Part shown: piece after piece, positions 49,113 through 56,714 of the stretch
How the letters are laid out: the number at the start of each line of letters is the position of its first letter
Position numbering within the stretch: position 1 is the stretch's first letter
DNA from: Casp-actino5 sp049432165
GTDB taxonomy: Bacteria; Actinomycetota; Acidimicrobiia; Acidimicrobiales; Ilumatobacteraceae
DNA length: 64,000 nt
Assembly (NCBI GenBank): GCA_049432165.1
Contig: JBMTDQ010000001.1
Coordinates: forward strand, 30,048-94,047
Reading direction: 5' to 3'
The notes under the pieces: model-generated
The model's database searches: none
Told to the model about the DNA's origin: nothing
What the model saw: the letters and a program-made list of their open reading frames with translations, nothing else
Translations under genes and position numbers: made by a program

Positions 49113-49727
49113 ATGGCTCCCACAACCTTCGCAGAACTGCTTGCGATGGAGGGAGTGCATGAAGAACTCGCAATACGGTCAACCTTTGGCTTTATGGCAT
49201 TTCATGGAGGTGGTCTCGAAGCGGTCACCGACACCATTGCCCGGTCGGCTGCAGAAGCGGCGAACGCGTCATATTACGGAGTGCTGCATCCCGAGAATGA
49301 CCCTCCGCATCTTCCATCGACGCGTTTCACGCCTGACGAATCTCAGATGATGACAAATTTCCTGAACCATGTTGATGTTGTCGTCACCATTCATGGCTTT
49401 GGCCGGCGGGGACTATTCACTTCGCTACTGCTCGGCGGTACCAATCGTGATCTCGCAGCACATCTTGCCGACACGCTTCGCCCAAGGCTTCCTGCCTATC
49501 GACTCATCGATGACGTCGAGGAAATTCCGCAGAATCTCCGGGGGCTACACCCCAATAATCCGGTAAACCTTCCACGCCATGGTGGCGTGCAGATCGAACT
49601 ACCTCCACGTGTGCGAGGGTCATCACCTCTGTGGTGGGATTGGGAAGGCGGGCTCACGCCACACACGGAGATGCTGATTCAGGGATTAGCTGAAGCGGCT
49701 CGAGTGTGGCCACTGTCCACGTCGTAA
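49113..49727 (+). CDS. Poly-gamma-glutamate hydrolase family protein
   Basis: A 204-residue zinc peptidase-like protein of the phage PghP/Gamma_PGA_hydro family. AFHGGGLEAVTDTIARSAA supplies H and E, VVTIHGFGRR a second His, and the end has RHGGVQIELPPRVRG. Relatives cleave gamma-linked glutamate polymers; in a free-living actinobacterium the substrate could be gamma-glutamyl compounds or wall peptides. No signal peptide is visible, so it may act inside the cell. Lies just before a WXG100 gene. Confidence 0.85.
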   Translation: MAPTTFAELLAMEGVHEELAIRSTFGFMAFHGGGLEAVTDTIARSAAEAANASYYGVLHPENDPPHLPSTRFTPDESQMMTNFLNHVDVVVTIHGFGRRGLFTSLLLGGTNRDLAAHLADTLRPRLPAYRLIDDVEEIPQNLRGLHPNNPVNLPRHGGVQIELPPRVRGSSPLWWDWEGGLTPHTEMLIQGLAEAARVWPLSTS

Positions 49728-49793
49728 TTTCCTCACACCTGTGAGTGGTGGGCTCCCTGCAGCGAACCTTCTCACAGAAATCGAGGAATCAAC

Positions 49794-50057
49794 ATGATGT
49801 ACGGAGCAAACCCCGAGCAACTCGCCCAACTTGGCAGAACCTTGCACGATCAAATGTCAATGATCAATCAACTCATCGCAACAGTCGACAAAGCAATTGG
49901 GTCAACAATGTGGCAGGGTCCAGCTCGTCAGCGCTTCGAACAAGACTGGAATAGCTCGTTCAAGCACGCTCTCCACCGTCTTGATGAGGCGTTTGGCTCA
50001 GCGGGAAGAGACTGCATGCTGCGTTCGGAGGAACTGCTCAGAATCATGGGTAGCTGA
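49794..50057 (+). CDS. WXG100-family (ESAT-6-like) protein
   Basis: An 87-residue helical hairpin protein. The W-x-G turn is in GSTMWQGPARQRFEQDW and both halves are amphipathic helices without a signal peptide, as in ESX/type VII substrates. Either of two adjacent ATGs (49794, 49797) may start it; GAGGAATC provides an SD 5-8 nt upstream. No EccC ATPase, partner WXG100 gene or other ESX component is in the window, so it is an orphan here. Confidence 0.86.
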   Translation: MMYGANPEQLAQLGRTLHDQMSMINQLIATVDKAIGSTMWQGPARQRFEQDWNSSFKHALHRLDEAFGSAGRDCMLRSEELLRIMGS

Positions 50058-50099
50058 CCTGCTTCCCGGAGGCGTCCATCACTTTCCTACACTTGGGTG

Positions 50100-50339
50100 G
50101 TGGCACACATTGACTTCACCATCGAACCTTTCGTTGAAGGGCAACCGGGGGCGCACGTCACCGAGCCAATCGCTGCGCTAGCGGCTCTCGGAGTGACCAC
50201 CGAATTTGGGGCGTTCGGTTCAAGTTGTGAGGCTGATCCGAGCCTCATGCCAGAGGTTGTGGCAACTGTCTTACGGGCGGCATTCAGCAACGGCGCAACG
50301 CGGGTGAATATTGAGGTTGTCGGAGATTCAGCCACGTGA
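50100..50339 (+). CDS. Thiamine-binding/MTH1187 (DUF77) family protein
   Basis: A 79-residue ferredoxin-like protein related to YkoF/MTH1187 (HIDFTIEPFVEGQPGAHVTE, TEFGAFGSSCEAD, NGATRVNIEVV). Family members bind thiamine or related pyrimidines. Of the two tandem GTG codons, the second (50100) is preferred because TACACT (50088-50093) is 6 nt upstream. The stop overlaps the next start in GTGA. Confidence 0.82.
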   Translation: MAHIDFTIEPFVEGQPGAHVTEPIAALAALGVTTEFGAFGSSCEADPSLMPEVVATVLRAAFSNGATRVNIEVVGDSAT

Positions 50340-50701
50340 GCGATCAGGATCAACACCCTCTACTTACCTCAATTCAGCCGCTACTCGAAGCGATTGGAGC
50401 ATCGGCAGTCCCAAACCCTGAGGCACTGCCGTCAGATATTCCGTTGGAATTCGAGGGTGAAGTCATTGCCGCAGTGAGACTTCCGAAACTGCACGGCGCC
50501 CTCGATCGGCTGATCGAATCGGTAGAAGTCGAAATCGGTGGGCGGCTTGCTGACATGTCCCGCGAGGAAAAGCAACGTGCCGTAAGGCTTCTCGATGAAC
50601 GAGGTGCCTTCACGTTGCGTCGAGCGGTTGAAGACCTCGCCGACGCAATGGGTGTGAGCCGGATCACCGTGTACAACTATCTGAACGCAATTCATCGCTA
50701 A
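50336..50701 (+). CDS. DNA-binding protein with YheO/DauR-type C-terminal helix-turn-helix
   Basis: A 121-residue protein. The C-terminal 60 residues (SREEKQRAVRLLDERGAFTL, then RRAVEDLADAMGVSRITVYN) match the HTH_22 module at the end of YheO/DauR regulators, but the PAS-like sensor domain of those proteins is absent; the N-terminal 55 residues are unrecognised. Probably a small transcription regulator. Start GTG overlaps the thiamine-binding gene; its stop overlaps the HAD gene by one base (TAATG). Confidence 0.78.
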   Translation: MSDQDQHPLLTSIQPLLEAIGASAVPNPEALPSDIPLEFEGEVIAAVRLPKLHGALDRLIESVEVEIGGRLADMSREEKQRAVRLLDERGAFTLRRAVEDLADAMGVSRITVYNYLNAIHR

Positions 50702-51408
50702 TGCTGCGCGGTGACCTCATTGACGTTGTCGGCTTTGATGCTGACGACACCCTGTGGGAGTGTCAGGACGCATTTGATGCAGCAGAAGCGCTCTTTTTCG
50801 ACATAGTGAGTCCATATGCATCGCAAGGTGTTGATCTCGCAGATGCTCTCCTCTCTACCGAGCTCGGGAACCTTGCAATCTCTGGCTACGGCGTCAAAGC
50901 CTTTGGCCTCTCGATGATTGAGGCTGCTGTGACTGCAACAGGTGGGACAATTCCGTCAAGCGCCATCGGAGTTCTGGTCGATCACGTTCACGACATGTTG
51001 CGCGAACCCGTGAAACTTCTTGACGGTGTTGCCGATGCTTTGCAGTCTGTCGCTCAGACTCATCGCATTGTCATGATCACCAAAGGTGACCTTGTTCATC
51101 AAACTCGCAAGGTTCGAACATCTGGGTTAGCCCACCATTTTGAACACATCAAAATTGTCTTAGAAAAAGATGTCGAGACATATCAGGAAGTTCTCGACGA
51201 GTGGAACATCAATCCGTCAAGGTTCTTGATGGTTGGCAATTCGGTTCGTTCGGACGTGATCCCTGTCCTCGAGATCGGGGGGTTCGGTCTCCACATCCCG
51301 TATCACGTCACTTGGGACCACGAAGTTGTCGACACAATCTCACACGCGTTTGATTCGCTTGACTCAATTTCGATGGTCGCGAACTGGCTGGCCAACGAGG
51401 TCAACTAA
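50701..51408 (+). CDS. HAD-family hydrolase
   Basis: A 235-residue phosphatase-type protein. Motif I GFDADDTLWECQDAF holds the two Asp, with an unusual Trp; motif II is IVMITKGD; the motif III Lys candidate is in IVLEKDVETYQEVL; motif IV is LMVGNSVRSDVIPVLEIG. The pattern is that of the YjjG/pyrimidine nucleotidase-like branch. Substrate unknown. It ends the four-gene leaderless operon that begins with the thiamine-binding protein and is convergent with coaA, 7 bp apart. Confidence 0.83.
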   Translation: MLRGDLIDVVGFDADDTLWECQDAFDAAEALFFDIVSPYASQGVDLADALLSTELGNLAISGYGVKAFGLSMIEAAVTATGGTIPSSAIGVLVDHVHDMLREPVKLLDGVADALQSVAQTHRIVMITKGDLVHQTRKVRTSGLAHHFEHIKIVLEKDVETYQEVLDEWNINPSRFLMVGNSVRSDVIPVLEIGGFGLHIPYHVTWDHEVVDTISHAFDSLDSISMVANWLANEVN

Positions 51409-51415
51409 TCGCAGG

Positions 51416-52330
51416 TCAGAGGCGTCGGAGTCGAACTTCAGACACTCGATGATCTTGCCCTTTTCGAACAATCAGTGATGCTCTATTTCGAGTAGGCATG
51501 ATGTTTTCGCTGAGGTTTACACCGTTGATGCGTTGCCAGATTGATCTCGCCATCTCGACCGATTCTTCGTCATTGAGATCGGCATAGTGAGCGAAGAAAC
51601 TGTCTGCTCGTTGGAACACCGACTGACGGAACGTGAGAAAACGTTCGATGTACCACTCTTGAATGTGCTGCTCATCAGCATCGACGTAAATCGAGAAGTC
51701 GAAATAGTCCGACACAAACTCAGAGTCATCTCCACCAACCTGTAAGACGTTGATGCCTTCAACAATGACGATGTCTGGTGAATCGACGCCAACACGCTCA
51801 TCGGGAACAATGTCTGACACAATGTGGTCGTAGACGGGGGCAGATGCCGGTGTTCCGCTCTTCACCTTACGAAGGAACTCAATGAGCGACCGAGTGTCGT
51901 AACTCTCAGGGAAACCTTTGCGATCCATGAGACCACGTGACTCAAGTTCGGCATTCGGATACAAAAATCCGTCAGTGGTGACCAGGTCAACTGCCGGGTG
52001 GTCAGGCCATCTTGACAGCAACGCTTGCAAGATTCGACTAAACGTACTTTTACCAACGGCAACTGAGCCAGCGACTCCGATGACATAGGGGACTTTCGGA
52101 GCGTACGCGCCGAGGAATGTCGCAGAAACGCGGTGAAGGTCTTGAACGGTGCTGACATAGAGGTTCAGCAAACGACTCAACGGCAGGTAAACCGCAGCGA
52201 CTTCTTCGAGATCAATCCTTTCGTTGATACCACGAAGTTGCTCGAGATCTGCCTCTTCCAGCGTCATTGGCGTAGCGGCACGAAGCGCGGCCCATTCGGC
52301 CCTGTTGAACTCGATGTACCTGCTTGGCAC
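51416..52330 (-). CDS. coaA: Pantothenate kinase type I
   Basis: Phosphorylates pantothenate in the first committed step of CoA synthesis, 304 aa. P-loop GVAGSVAVGKSTFSRIL, VDLVTTDGFLYPN, LESRGLMDRKGFPESYD and IVIVEGINVLQV match type I CoaA, which is feedback-inhibited by CoA. The start is GTG 52330, with TAGGGT (52338-52343, this strand) 7 nt upstream. That box overlaps the promoter of the divergent methyltransferase gene. Confidence 0.96.
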   Translation of the reverse strand: MPSRYIEFNRAEWAALRAATPMTLEEADLEQLRGINERIDLEEVAAVYLPLSRLLNLYVSTVQDLHRVSATFLGAYAPKVPYVIGVAGSVAVGKSTFSRILQALLSRWPDHPAVDLVTTDGFLYPNAELESRGLMDRKGFPESYDTRSLIEFLRKVKSGTPASAPVYDHIVSDIVPDERVGVDSPDIVIVEGINVLQVGGDDSEFVSDYFDFSIYVDADEQHIQEWYIERFLTFRQSVFQRADSFFAHYADLNDEESVEMARSIWQRINGVNLSENIMPTRNRASLIVRKGQDHRVSEVRLRRL

Positions 52331-52337
52331 GGCAGTG

Positions 52338-52347
52338 ACCCTACGCT
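52338..52347. promoter_or_regulatory. Overlapping divergent leaderless-type promoters for coaA and the methyltransferase gene
   Basis: The coaA box TAGGGT (minus, 52338-52343) and the methyltransferase box TACGCT (plus, 52342-52347) share two bases; each is 6-7 nt from its GTG start. The whole distance between the two start codons is 23 bp, so both promoters cannot be occupied at once. Confidence 0.6.
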
Positions 52348-52353
52348 AGAAAA

Positions 52354-53751
52354 GTGGCGGATCAACCATCGGTGGCAAACAATGATGAGCGTCGCCGCCT
52401 CGGCTCGTGGTACACCCCGCCCGCTCTCGTCGATCAGATGTTCACAGTGCTCACCAATGACAGGTGGCCTCTCGAACATTCGCACTTACCGCTGCGTGTT
52501 CTCGACCCCTCGTGTGGAGACGGGAGGCTGCTTCTTGCAGCTCGGCACCACTTTGACACAGCCTGCACTCTCGTCGGCTGCGATATCAGCCCGTCAACCC
52601 GGGCGATCAACGAACAACGTGACATCGACTTCGTTGAAGCAAACGGGCTTGATGTTGATTGGTCGGCCTACCAGGGTCAGGGTGGCTTTGATCTCGTGGT
52701 GTCAAACCCTCCATTTCTTTCACAACTTGCAGTTTCGACATCTCGGAAAGGGGCCAGCAAACTTGGCGGCGGCCCATACGCGAACAGTGCTATGGAGTTT
52801 TGTTTAACGGGAGTTGAGGCATTGCGACCTGGCGGCCGGCTTGTCATCGTTCTTCCTCAGTCGGTACTTGCCTCGAGAGATACCACAGAGTTGAGAACCC
52901 GGGTCACATCGCTTGCAACTCTTGTGAACTCTTGGTGGACGTCAACACCACAATTTGATGCTGATGTGACGGTGGCGGTCCTGGTATTTGAACGACGAGC
53001 AACAGCGGTCGCAGGCAGCGACGCTCCGTGGACAAGCGCAATTACCGATGCCCTCGGGATTCCCCCAGTTCCGGAACTCGCAACAGATGGAACGATTGCA
53101 GATCACGCAACGGCGACTGCAAATTTCCGTGATGAGTATTACGCCCTCGTACCAGCGGTAGCTGACCACGAGCATGGCCCGCCACTCATCACCTCGGGGC
53201 TCATCGACCCGGGTCGATCGTTGTGGGGCACAAAACCAGTCCGGTTTGCTCACCAACTATTTGAGAACCCTCGTGTCGACGTCGGCAAACTCACTGGGCG
53301 CTTCCCGACTTGGGCGGAGAGAATGCTGAGACCAAAGGTTCTCGTTGCTGCTCAAACCCGAACCATCGAGGCGGTTGTCGATCGTCACGGCGAATGGTTA
53401 CCAAGCGTTCCTGTCACCACAGTCTTCGCAAACTCACATCGAGATTTAGAGTCGATCGCTTCGGTCATTAACTCGCCGATCGCTGCCCTCATTGCATGGC
53501 ACGGACGCGCCGGAACCGGCCTCTCACCGACCTCGTTACGACTCTCTCCCGCATCAGTTCTCGGCCTTCCATGGCCAAGGTTCGGCATTGACCCGCACGC
53601 GTTGGCTGAACTGGCAGATGGAAAATTTGCGGAATTTGGGCTGAATATGTGCGAATCCTTTGGAGTGAACGGTGCCGAGGCTGAACGCATCACTTCGTGG
53701 TGGCAAGACGCTGGACGTCCGCGGCAGAAAAGAACTCCATCAACTTCATAA
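52354..53751 (+). CDS. N6-adenine DNA methyltransferase (TaqI-like), no partner nuclease seen
   Basis: A 465-residue class-I methyltransferase. Motif X region GSWYTPPALVDQM, motif I VLDPSCGDGRLLLAA, the acidic end of strand 2 in VGCDISPS, and catalytic motif IV VVSNPPFLSQ (N-P-P-F) mark it as an N6-adenine gamma-type enzyme. The C-terminal 220 residues could be a target-recognition domain. No restriction gene, specificity subunit or mobile element is next to it, so it may be a regulatory or protective orphan enzyme. GTG start with leaderless box TACGCT. Confidence 0.85.
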   Translation: MADQPSVANNDERRRLGSWYTPPALVDQMFTVLTNDRWPLEHSHLPLRVLDPSCGDGRLLLAARHHFDTACTLVGCDISPSTRAINEQRDIDFVEANGLDVDWSAYQGQGGFDLVVSNPPFLSQLAVSTSRKGASKLGGGPYANSAMEFCLTGVEALRPGGRLVIVLPQSVLASRDTTELRTRVTSLATLVNSWWTSTPQFDADVTVAVLVFERRATAVAGSDAPWTSAITDALGIPPVPELATDGTIADHATATANFRDEYYALVPAVADHEHGPPLITSGLIDPGRSLWGTKPVRFAHQLFENPRVDVGKLTGRFPTWAERMLRPKVLVAAQTRTIEAVVDRHGEWLPSVPVTTVFANSHRDLESIASVINSPIAALIAWHGRAGTGLSPTSLRLSPASVLGLPWPRFGIDPHALAELADGKFAEFGLNMCESFGVNGAEAERITSWWQDAGRPRQKRTPSTS

Positions 53752-53779
53752 AACTGATGAGGTCTGGTTGACTTAAAGG

Positions 53780-54172
53780 GTGCGAACCCGTCACATGACC
53801 CCTTTTGCCAGAATGTTCTTCTTGGTGGGAAGTGCGTGTGCAGTCGCTGCATGTTCTTCTGAGCCCGTGCTCGAATTATCAGCCGGTGCACGTGAAGGGA
53901 AATCTCTCTACGACACAAATGGGTGCGCCTCCTGCCACGGTTCGAACGGATCAGGAGGGGTGGGTCCGGCGCTTGCCGGAATTGCTGGAACCAATATCGC
54001 TCTGAGTGACGGCTCGTCGGTAATCGCCGATCGGGCCTACCTGGTGGAATCAATCCTGCAACCACAGGCACAACTAGTTGACGGTTTCAACATCAAAATG
54101 CCGCAGAACCAGCTCACGGCCGAGCAAGCCGATCTGGTTGCACAGTTCATCGAGGAGCTAGAGGCCAAATGA
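53780..54172 (+). CDS. Lipoprotein cytochrome c (single heme)
   Basis: A 130-residue exported cytochrome. The signal ends in a lipobox-like AVAAC; the heme site is GCASCHGSNGSGG and the axial Met is in IKMPQNQLT. It resembles the cytochrome c domain of caa3 oxidase subunit II and could pass electrons to the oxidase encoded about 7 kb away. GTG 53780 and ATG 53795 both precede the signal; neither has an ideal ribosome site. Its stop overlaps the Sco gene (ATGA), placing it in a copper/oxidase assembly operon. Confidence 0.85.
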   Translation: MRTRHMTPFARMFFLVGSACAVAACSSEPVLELSAGAREGKSLYDTNGCASCHGSNGSGGVGPALAGIAGTNIALSDGSSVIADRAYLVESILQPQAQLVDGFNIKMPQNQLTAEQADLVAQFIEELEAK

Positions 54173-54753
54173 GAAAGGCCTTCGTAGGGGCCATCATCGG
54201 TCTGCTGGGCATCACGTCGGCATGTGGTGGTGAGCAACGTGAATTTGCCGGATTTGTAAGAACCCCTGCGCCATCATCTCAGGGAATCACGCTTCCTAAC
54301 ATTGCTTCGGGTGCAGACCGAGAACTCATTGCCGGCGACAACAATCTCCTCGTGCTGTATTTCGGTTATACGAACTGTCCCGATATTTGCCCGACCACCC
54401 TGCAAGACCTCACCGTTGCTCTCAGACGTCTGGATGATCCTTCAAATATCGAGGTCGCAATGATCACGGTCGATCCAGATCGCGATCTTGAGGTTCTTGA
54501 CGCATACGTCAAGAGTTTCATTCCGACCGCCGAGGCGCTCGGAACAGTCGACGAGGCTGCGTTAGCAATTGCTGCACAACCGTTTGGAGCGAGCTACTTG
54601 GTTGACGACTCAGGAGGTGAGATCGAAGTTGCTCATTCGACCTCGTTGTATGTCGTTGATGATGAGGGAACACTGCTTCTCACATGGCCATTTGGCACTG
54701 CCTCGGCAGATATTTCTGCCGACCTCGACGACCTCCTCTCAGGGCGCCGATGA
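54169..54753 (+). CDS. SCO1/SenC-family copper chaperone lipoprotein
   Basis: A 194-residue thioredoxin-fold protein. The signal has a lipobox (GITSACGG). The Sco copper site is complete: NCPDICPTTLQDL gives C-x3-C and EVAHSTSLYVVDD gives the distal His. Sco proteins deliver copper to or reduce the CuA site of cytochrome oxidase subunit II. Start and stop overlap its neighbours by 4 bp each, so it is in one operon with cytochrome c and the cupredoxin-like protein. Confidence 0.92.
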   Translation: MRKAFVGAIIGLLGITSACGGEQREFAGFVRTPAPSSQGITLPNIASGADRELIAGDNNLLVLYFGYTNCPDICPTTLQDLTVALRRLDDPSNIEVAMITVDPDRDLEVLDAYVKSFIPTAEALGTVDEAALAIAAQPFGASYLVDDSGGEIEVAHSTSLYVVDDEGTLLLTWPFGTASADISADLDDLLSGRR

Positions 54754-55124
54754 AGAAACTGCTGATTGCCTTCATCGCTGCTGCGGCCGTCGTCACTACA
54801 GCAGCCATCATCGTGAGTCGCGAAGACTCCATCTTGCGGACTTCTTCGATCACGACGGCGGCTGACTATGAATACGAGATTCCACTCGGCACAGGCGAGC
54901 GAACTGACGCCGGCGAAGAACTCGACATTTTCCCGTGGCTCCTGAAGGTTCGCGTTGGTGAGTCGATCCGCATCGTGAATAACGATGACCGCGACCATCT
55001 CATCGGGGCGTTCTTTGTAGGGGCTGGTGAAACACTCACGCAAGAGTTTGTGAGCCCTGGCATGCTCACTGGAGAGTGTTCGATCAGGCCAGGCAGCAGT
55101 TTCACGATTCAGGTTTTCGAATGA
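54750..55124 (+). CDS. Membrane-anchored cupredoxin-like protein
   Basis: A 124-residue protein with an N-terminal anchor helix (about 3-22) and a beta-sandwich domain of cupredoxin type: WLLKVRVGESIRIVNNDD, RDHLIGAFFVG (possible His ligand), EFVSPGMLTGECSIRPG (possible Met and Cys ligands). The usual second His of type-1 sites is not obvious, so the metal geometry is uncertain. Coupled by overlap to Sco (upstream) and the large membrane protein (downstream). Confidence 0.72.
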   Translation: MKKLLIAFIAAAAVVTTAAIIVSREDSILRTSSITTAADYEYEIPLGTGERTDAGEELDIFPWLLKVRVGESIRIVNNDDRDHLIGAFFVGAGETLTQEFVSPGMLTGECSIRPGSSFTIQVFE

Positions 55125-56137
55125 CTGAACGGCACGCATTGCCGTCACGAGTTGCGATGTCGATATTCGCTGGTCTCATCATCGCTCTCGTTCCGGCCAG
55201 TGCAACATTTGCCGATGCGCCTGGCCCAACCGACTACCGGTCAACGATCACTTCCGTTGAAACCAACGATGGGCTTCCACTGCCTGAAGGCGTCAGCATC
55301 TCCATTGAGGGGCACGATTCGTTTCTGGCACTGACCGTTCCTAAAGGAGTTGCGGCCGAGGTGCCCGGCTATGAAGGAGAGTCGTATCTGAAAATTGATG
55401 AGAACTGCACCGCGTCAGAGAATCAACGTTCGATGTCGACTTGGTACAACAAAGACCGATTCGGTGGAGACGCATCGACCGACCTTGTTGATAACGATGC
55501 CAATCCCGACTGGAAGATCATTGGTTCAACTTGTTCGGTTGCTTGGCATGATCATCGCATTCACTACATGTCATCAATTCCGCCAATCAACGCTGAACCG
55601 GGTGATGTGATTGTGACCAACTCGATTGCTCTCACGATCGATGGGCGAGATGTTGTGGTTTACGTCGAAAGCGAATTGGTTGCTCCGGCCTCTCAATTGC
55701 CCGCCATCGTCGGTGCGATTGTGGCTTTCGCGATAGTTACGGTGATGTGGAGAGGGACAACTCTGGCGCTGCTGGTGTTCCCTGTTTCGGCAATTGGAAT
55801 CATCATTGGTGGAGCGCAGTATCTCTGGGCGCCCGCAAATACCGGGCCCAACATCAGCGTCTTCGCTCTTCCATTCATCGCTGCGGCAGCTGGTATTGCC
55901 GCATATGTAGCCCGACAAAGAGGGCTCTTGTTCGCCAATGGATCGGTCTTGCTCGGTGGCACAATGCTCACGATCTGGGCAATACTTCGAATCGATGTGT
56001 TCAGCTATGCGCTACTGCCAACATCACTTCCTTATTGGGTTGATCGCTCTGCCACCGCGATAGTTGCGGTCAACGGAATTGCCTTTGTGAGTTATTCGAT
56101 TCAACAACTCTGGCGGATGTCGATGGTTCGGCCATAA
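55121..56137 (+). CDS. Uncharacterised membrane protein with extracytoplasmic WHDHRxH motif
   Basis: A 338-residue protein: signal peptide (ends TFADA), an extracytoplasmic domain (about 32-185) and five membrane helices (about 190-330). The outer domain has conserved-looking GYEGESYLKID, TWYNKDRFGG and VAWHDHRIHYMSS; the His cluster could bind copper. I do not recognise a named family, but the shape is like actinobacterial membrane proteins found beside Sco and PCuAC genes. It is translationally coupled (ATGA) to the cupredoxin-like gene and convergent with the PCuAC chaperone gene. A role in copper delivery is inferred from context. Confidence 0.7.
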   Translation: MTERHALPSRVAMSIFAGLIIALVPASATFADAPGPTDYRSTITSVETNDGLPLPEGVSISIEGHDSFLALTVPKGVAAEVPGYEGESYLKIDENCTASENQRSMSTWYNKDRFGGDASTDLVDNDANPDWKIIGSTCSVAWHDHRIHYMSSIPPINAEPGDVIVTNSIALTIDGRDVVVYVESELVAPASQLPAIVGAIVAFAIVTVMWRGTTLALLVFPVSAIGIIIGGAQYLWAPANTGPNISVFALPFIAAAAGIAAYVARQRGLLFANGSVLLGGTMLTIWAILRIDVFSYALLPTSLPYWVDRSATAIVAVNGIAFVSYSIQQLWRMSMVRP

Positions 56138-56154
56138 ACCGAACTAACGACCGA

Positions 56155-56673
56155 CTAGCCCTCGTCGACCTCGACGGTGACAGTGAGGTCATCAGCACTC
56201 TCGAAATCGAGCGTTAACTCGAAGGTGTCGCCAACAACAAGTGGCCCAACAAGATCGATCAGCATGATGTGGTATCCGCCCGGAGCCAGACGAACTGTCG
56301 AACCCGCAGGTAACGGCAACTGGTCGATCTCTTGCATCGACATCGCACCGCCGTACATTGCTCCATCGTGCATCGATTCGTGATCCATGTCGGAGGCGTC
56401 ATGATCCATGTCACTCGAACCATCAGACATATTCATTGCTTGCACGACTTCGTGTATCTCTGCATGGTCAGCGATGTCCTGTGGAACTGTCACGGCAATC
56501 AGTGCATCGTCATTTGTTGCAGTGATCTTGAAGTATGCGGCCCCGGTGGTGACCCCGGCAGGACTAACCCGTGCCCAGGCATCTTCGACAGAGATTTGAT
56601 CGCTCGCACCGCAACCAGAAATGACAACTAGAGCCAACGACAATGAACCGACGATCGCAGCGCTGAGTTTCAT
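56155..56673 (-). CDS. PCu(A)C-family copper chaperone lipoprotein
   Basis: A 172-residue exported protein. The lipobox is VVISGCG. The PCuAC fold shows EDAWARVSPAGVTTGAAYF, AEIHEVV and the metal motif RLAPGGYHIMLID. Between the two metal-binding segments is a His/Met-rich insertion (about 80-115, with repeats of SDMDH and MHDGAMYGGAMSM) that could bind extra copper. It should load the CuA site with Sco. TACGGT (56681-56686, this strand) is 7 nt before the ATG. Confidence 0.9.
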   Translation of the reverse strand: MKLSAAIVGSLSLALVVISGCGASDQISVEDAWARVSPAGVTTGAAYFKITATNDDALIAVTVPQDIADHAEIHEVVQAMNMSDGSSDMDHDASDMDHESMHDGAMYGGAMSMQEIDQLPLPAGSTVRLAPGGYHIMLIDLVGPLVVGDTFELTLDFESADDLTVTVEVDEG

Positions 56674-56714
56674 CCCATGAACCGTATCGCCGGGAAAGGT
56701 GTTACTCCCAGATC

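Noticed and set aside
53385..54071. A 228-codon minus-strand frame over the methyltransferase end and the cytochrome c gene
   Set aside because: Arg/Pro/His-rich shadow sequence; the plus strand encodes proteins with catalytic and heme motifs across the same bases.
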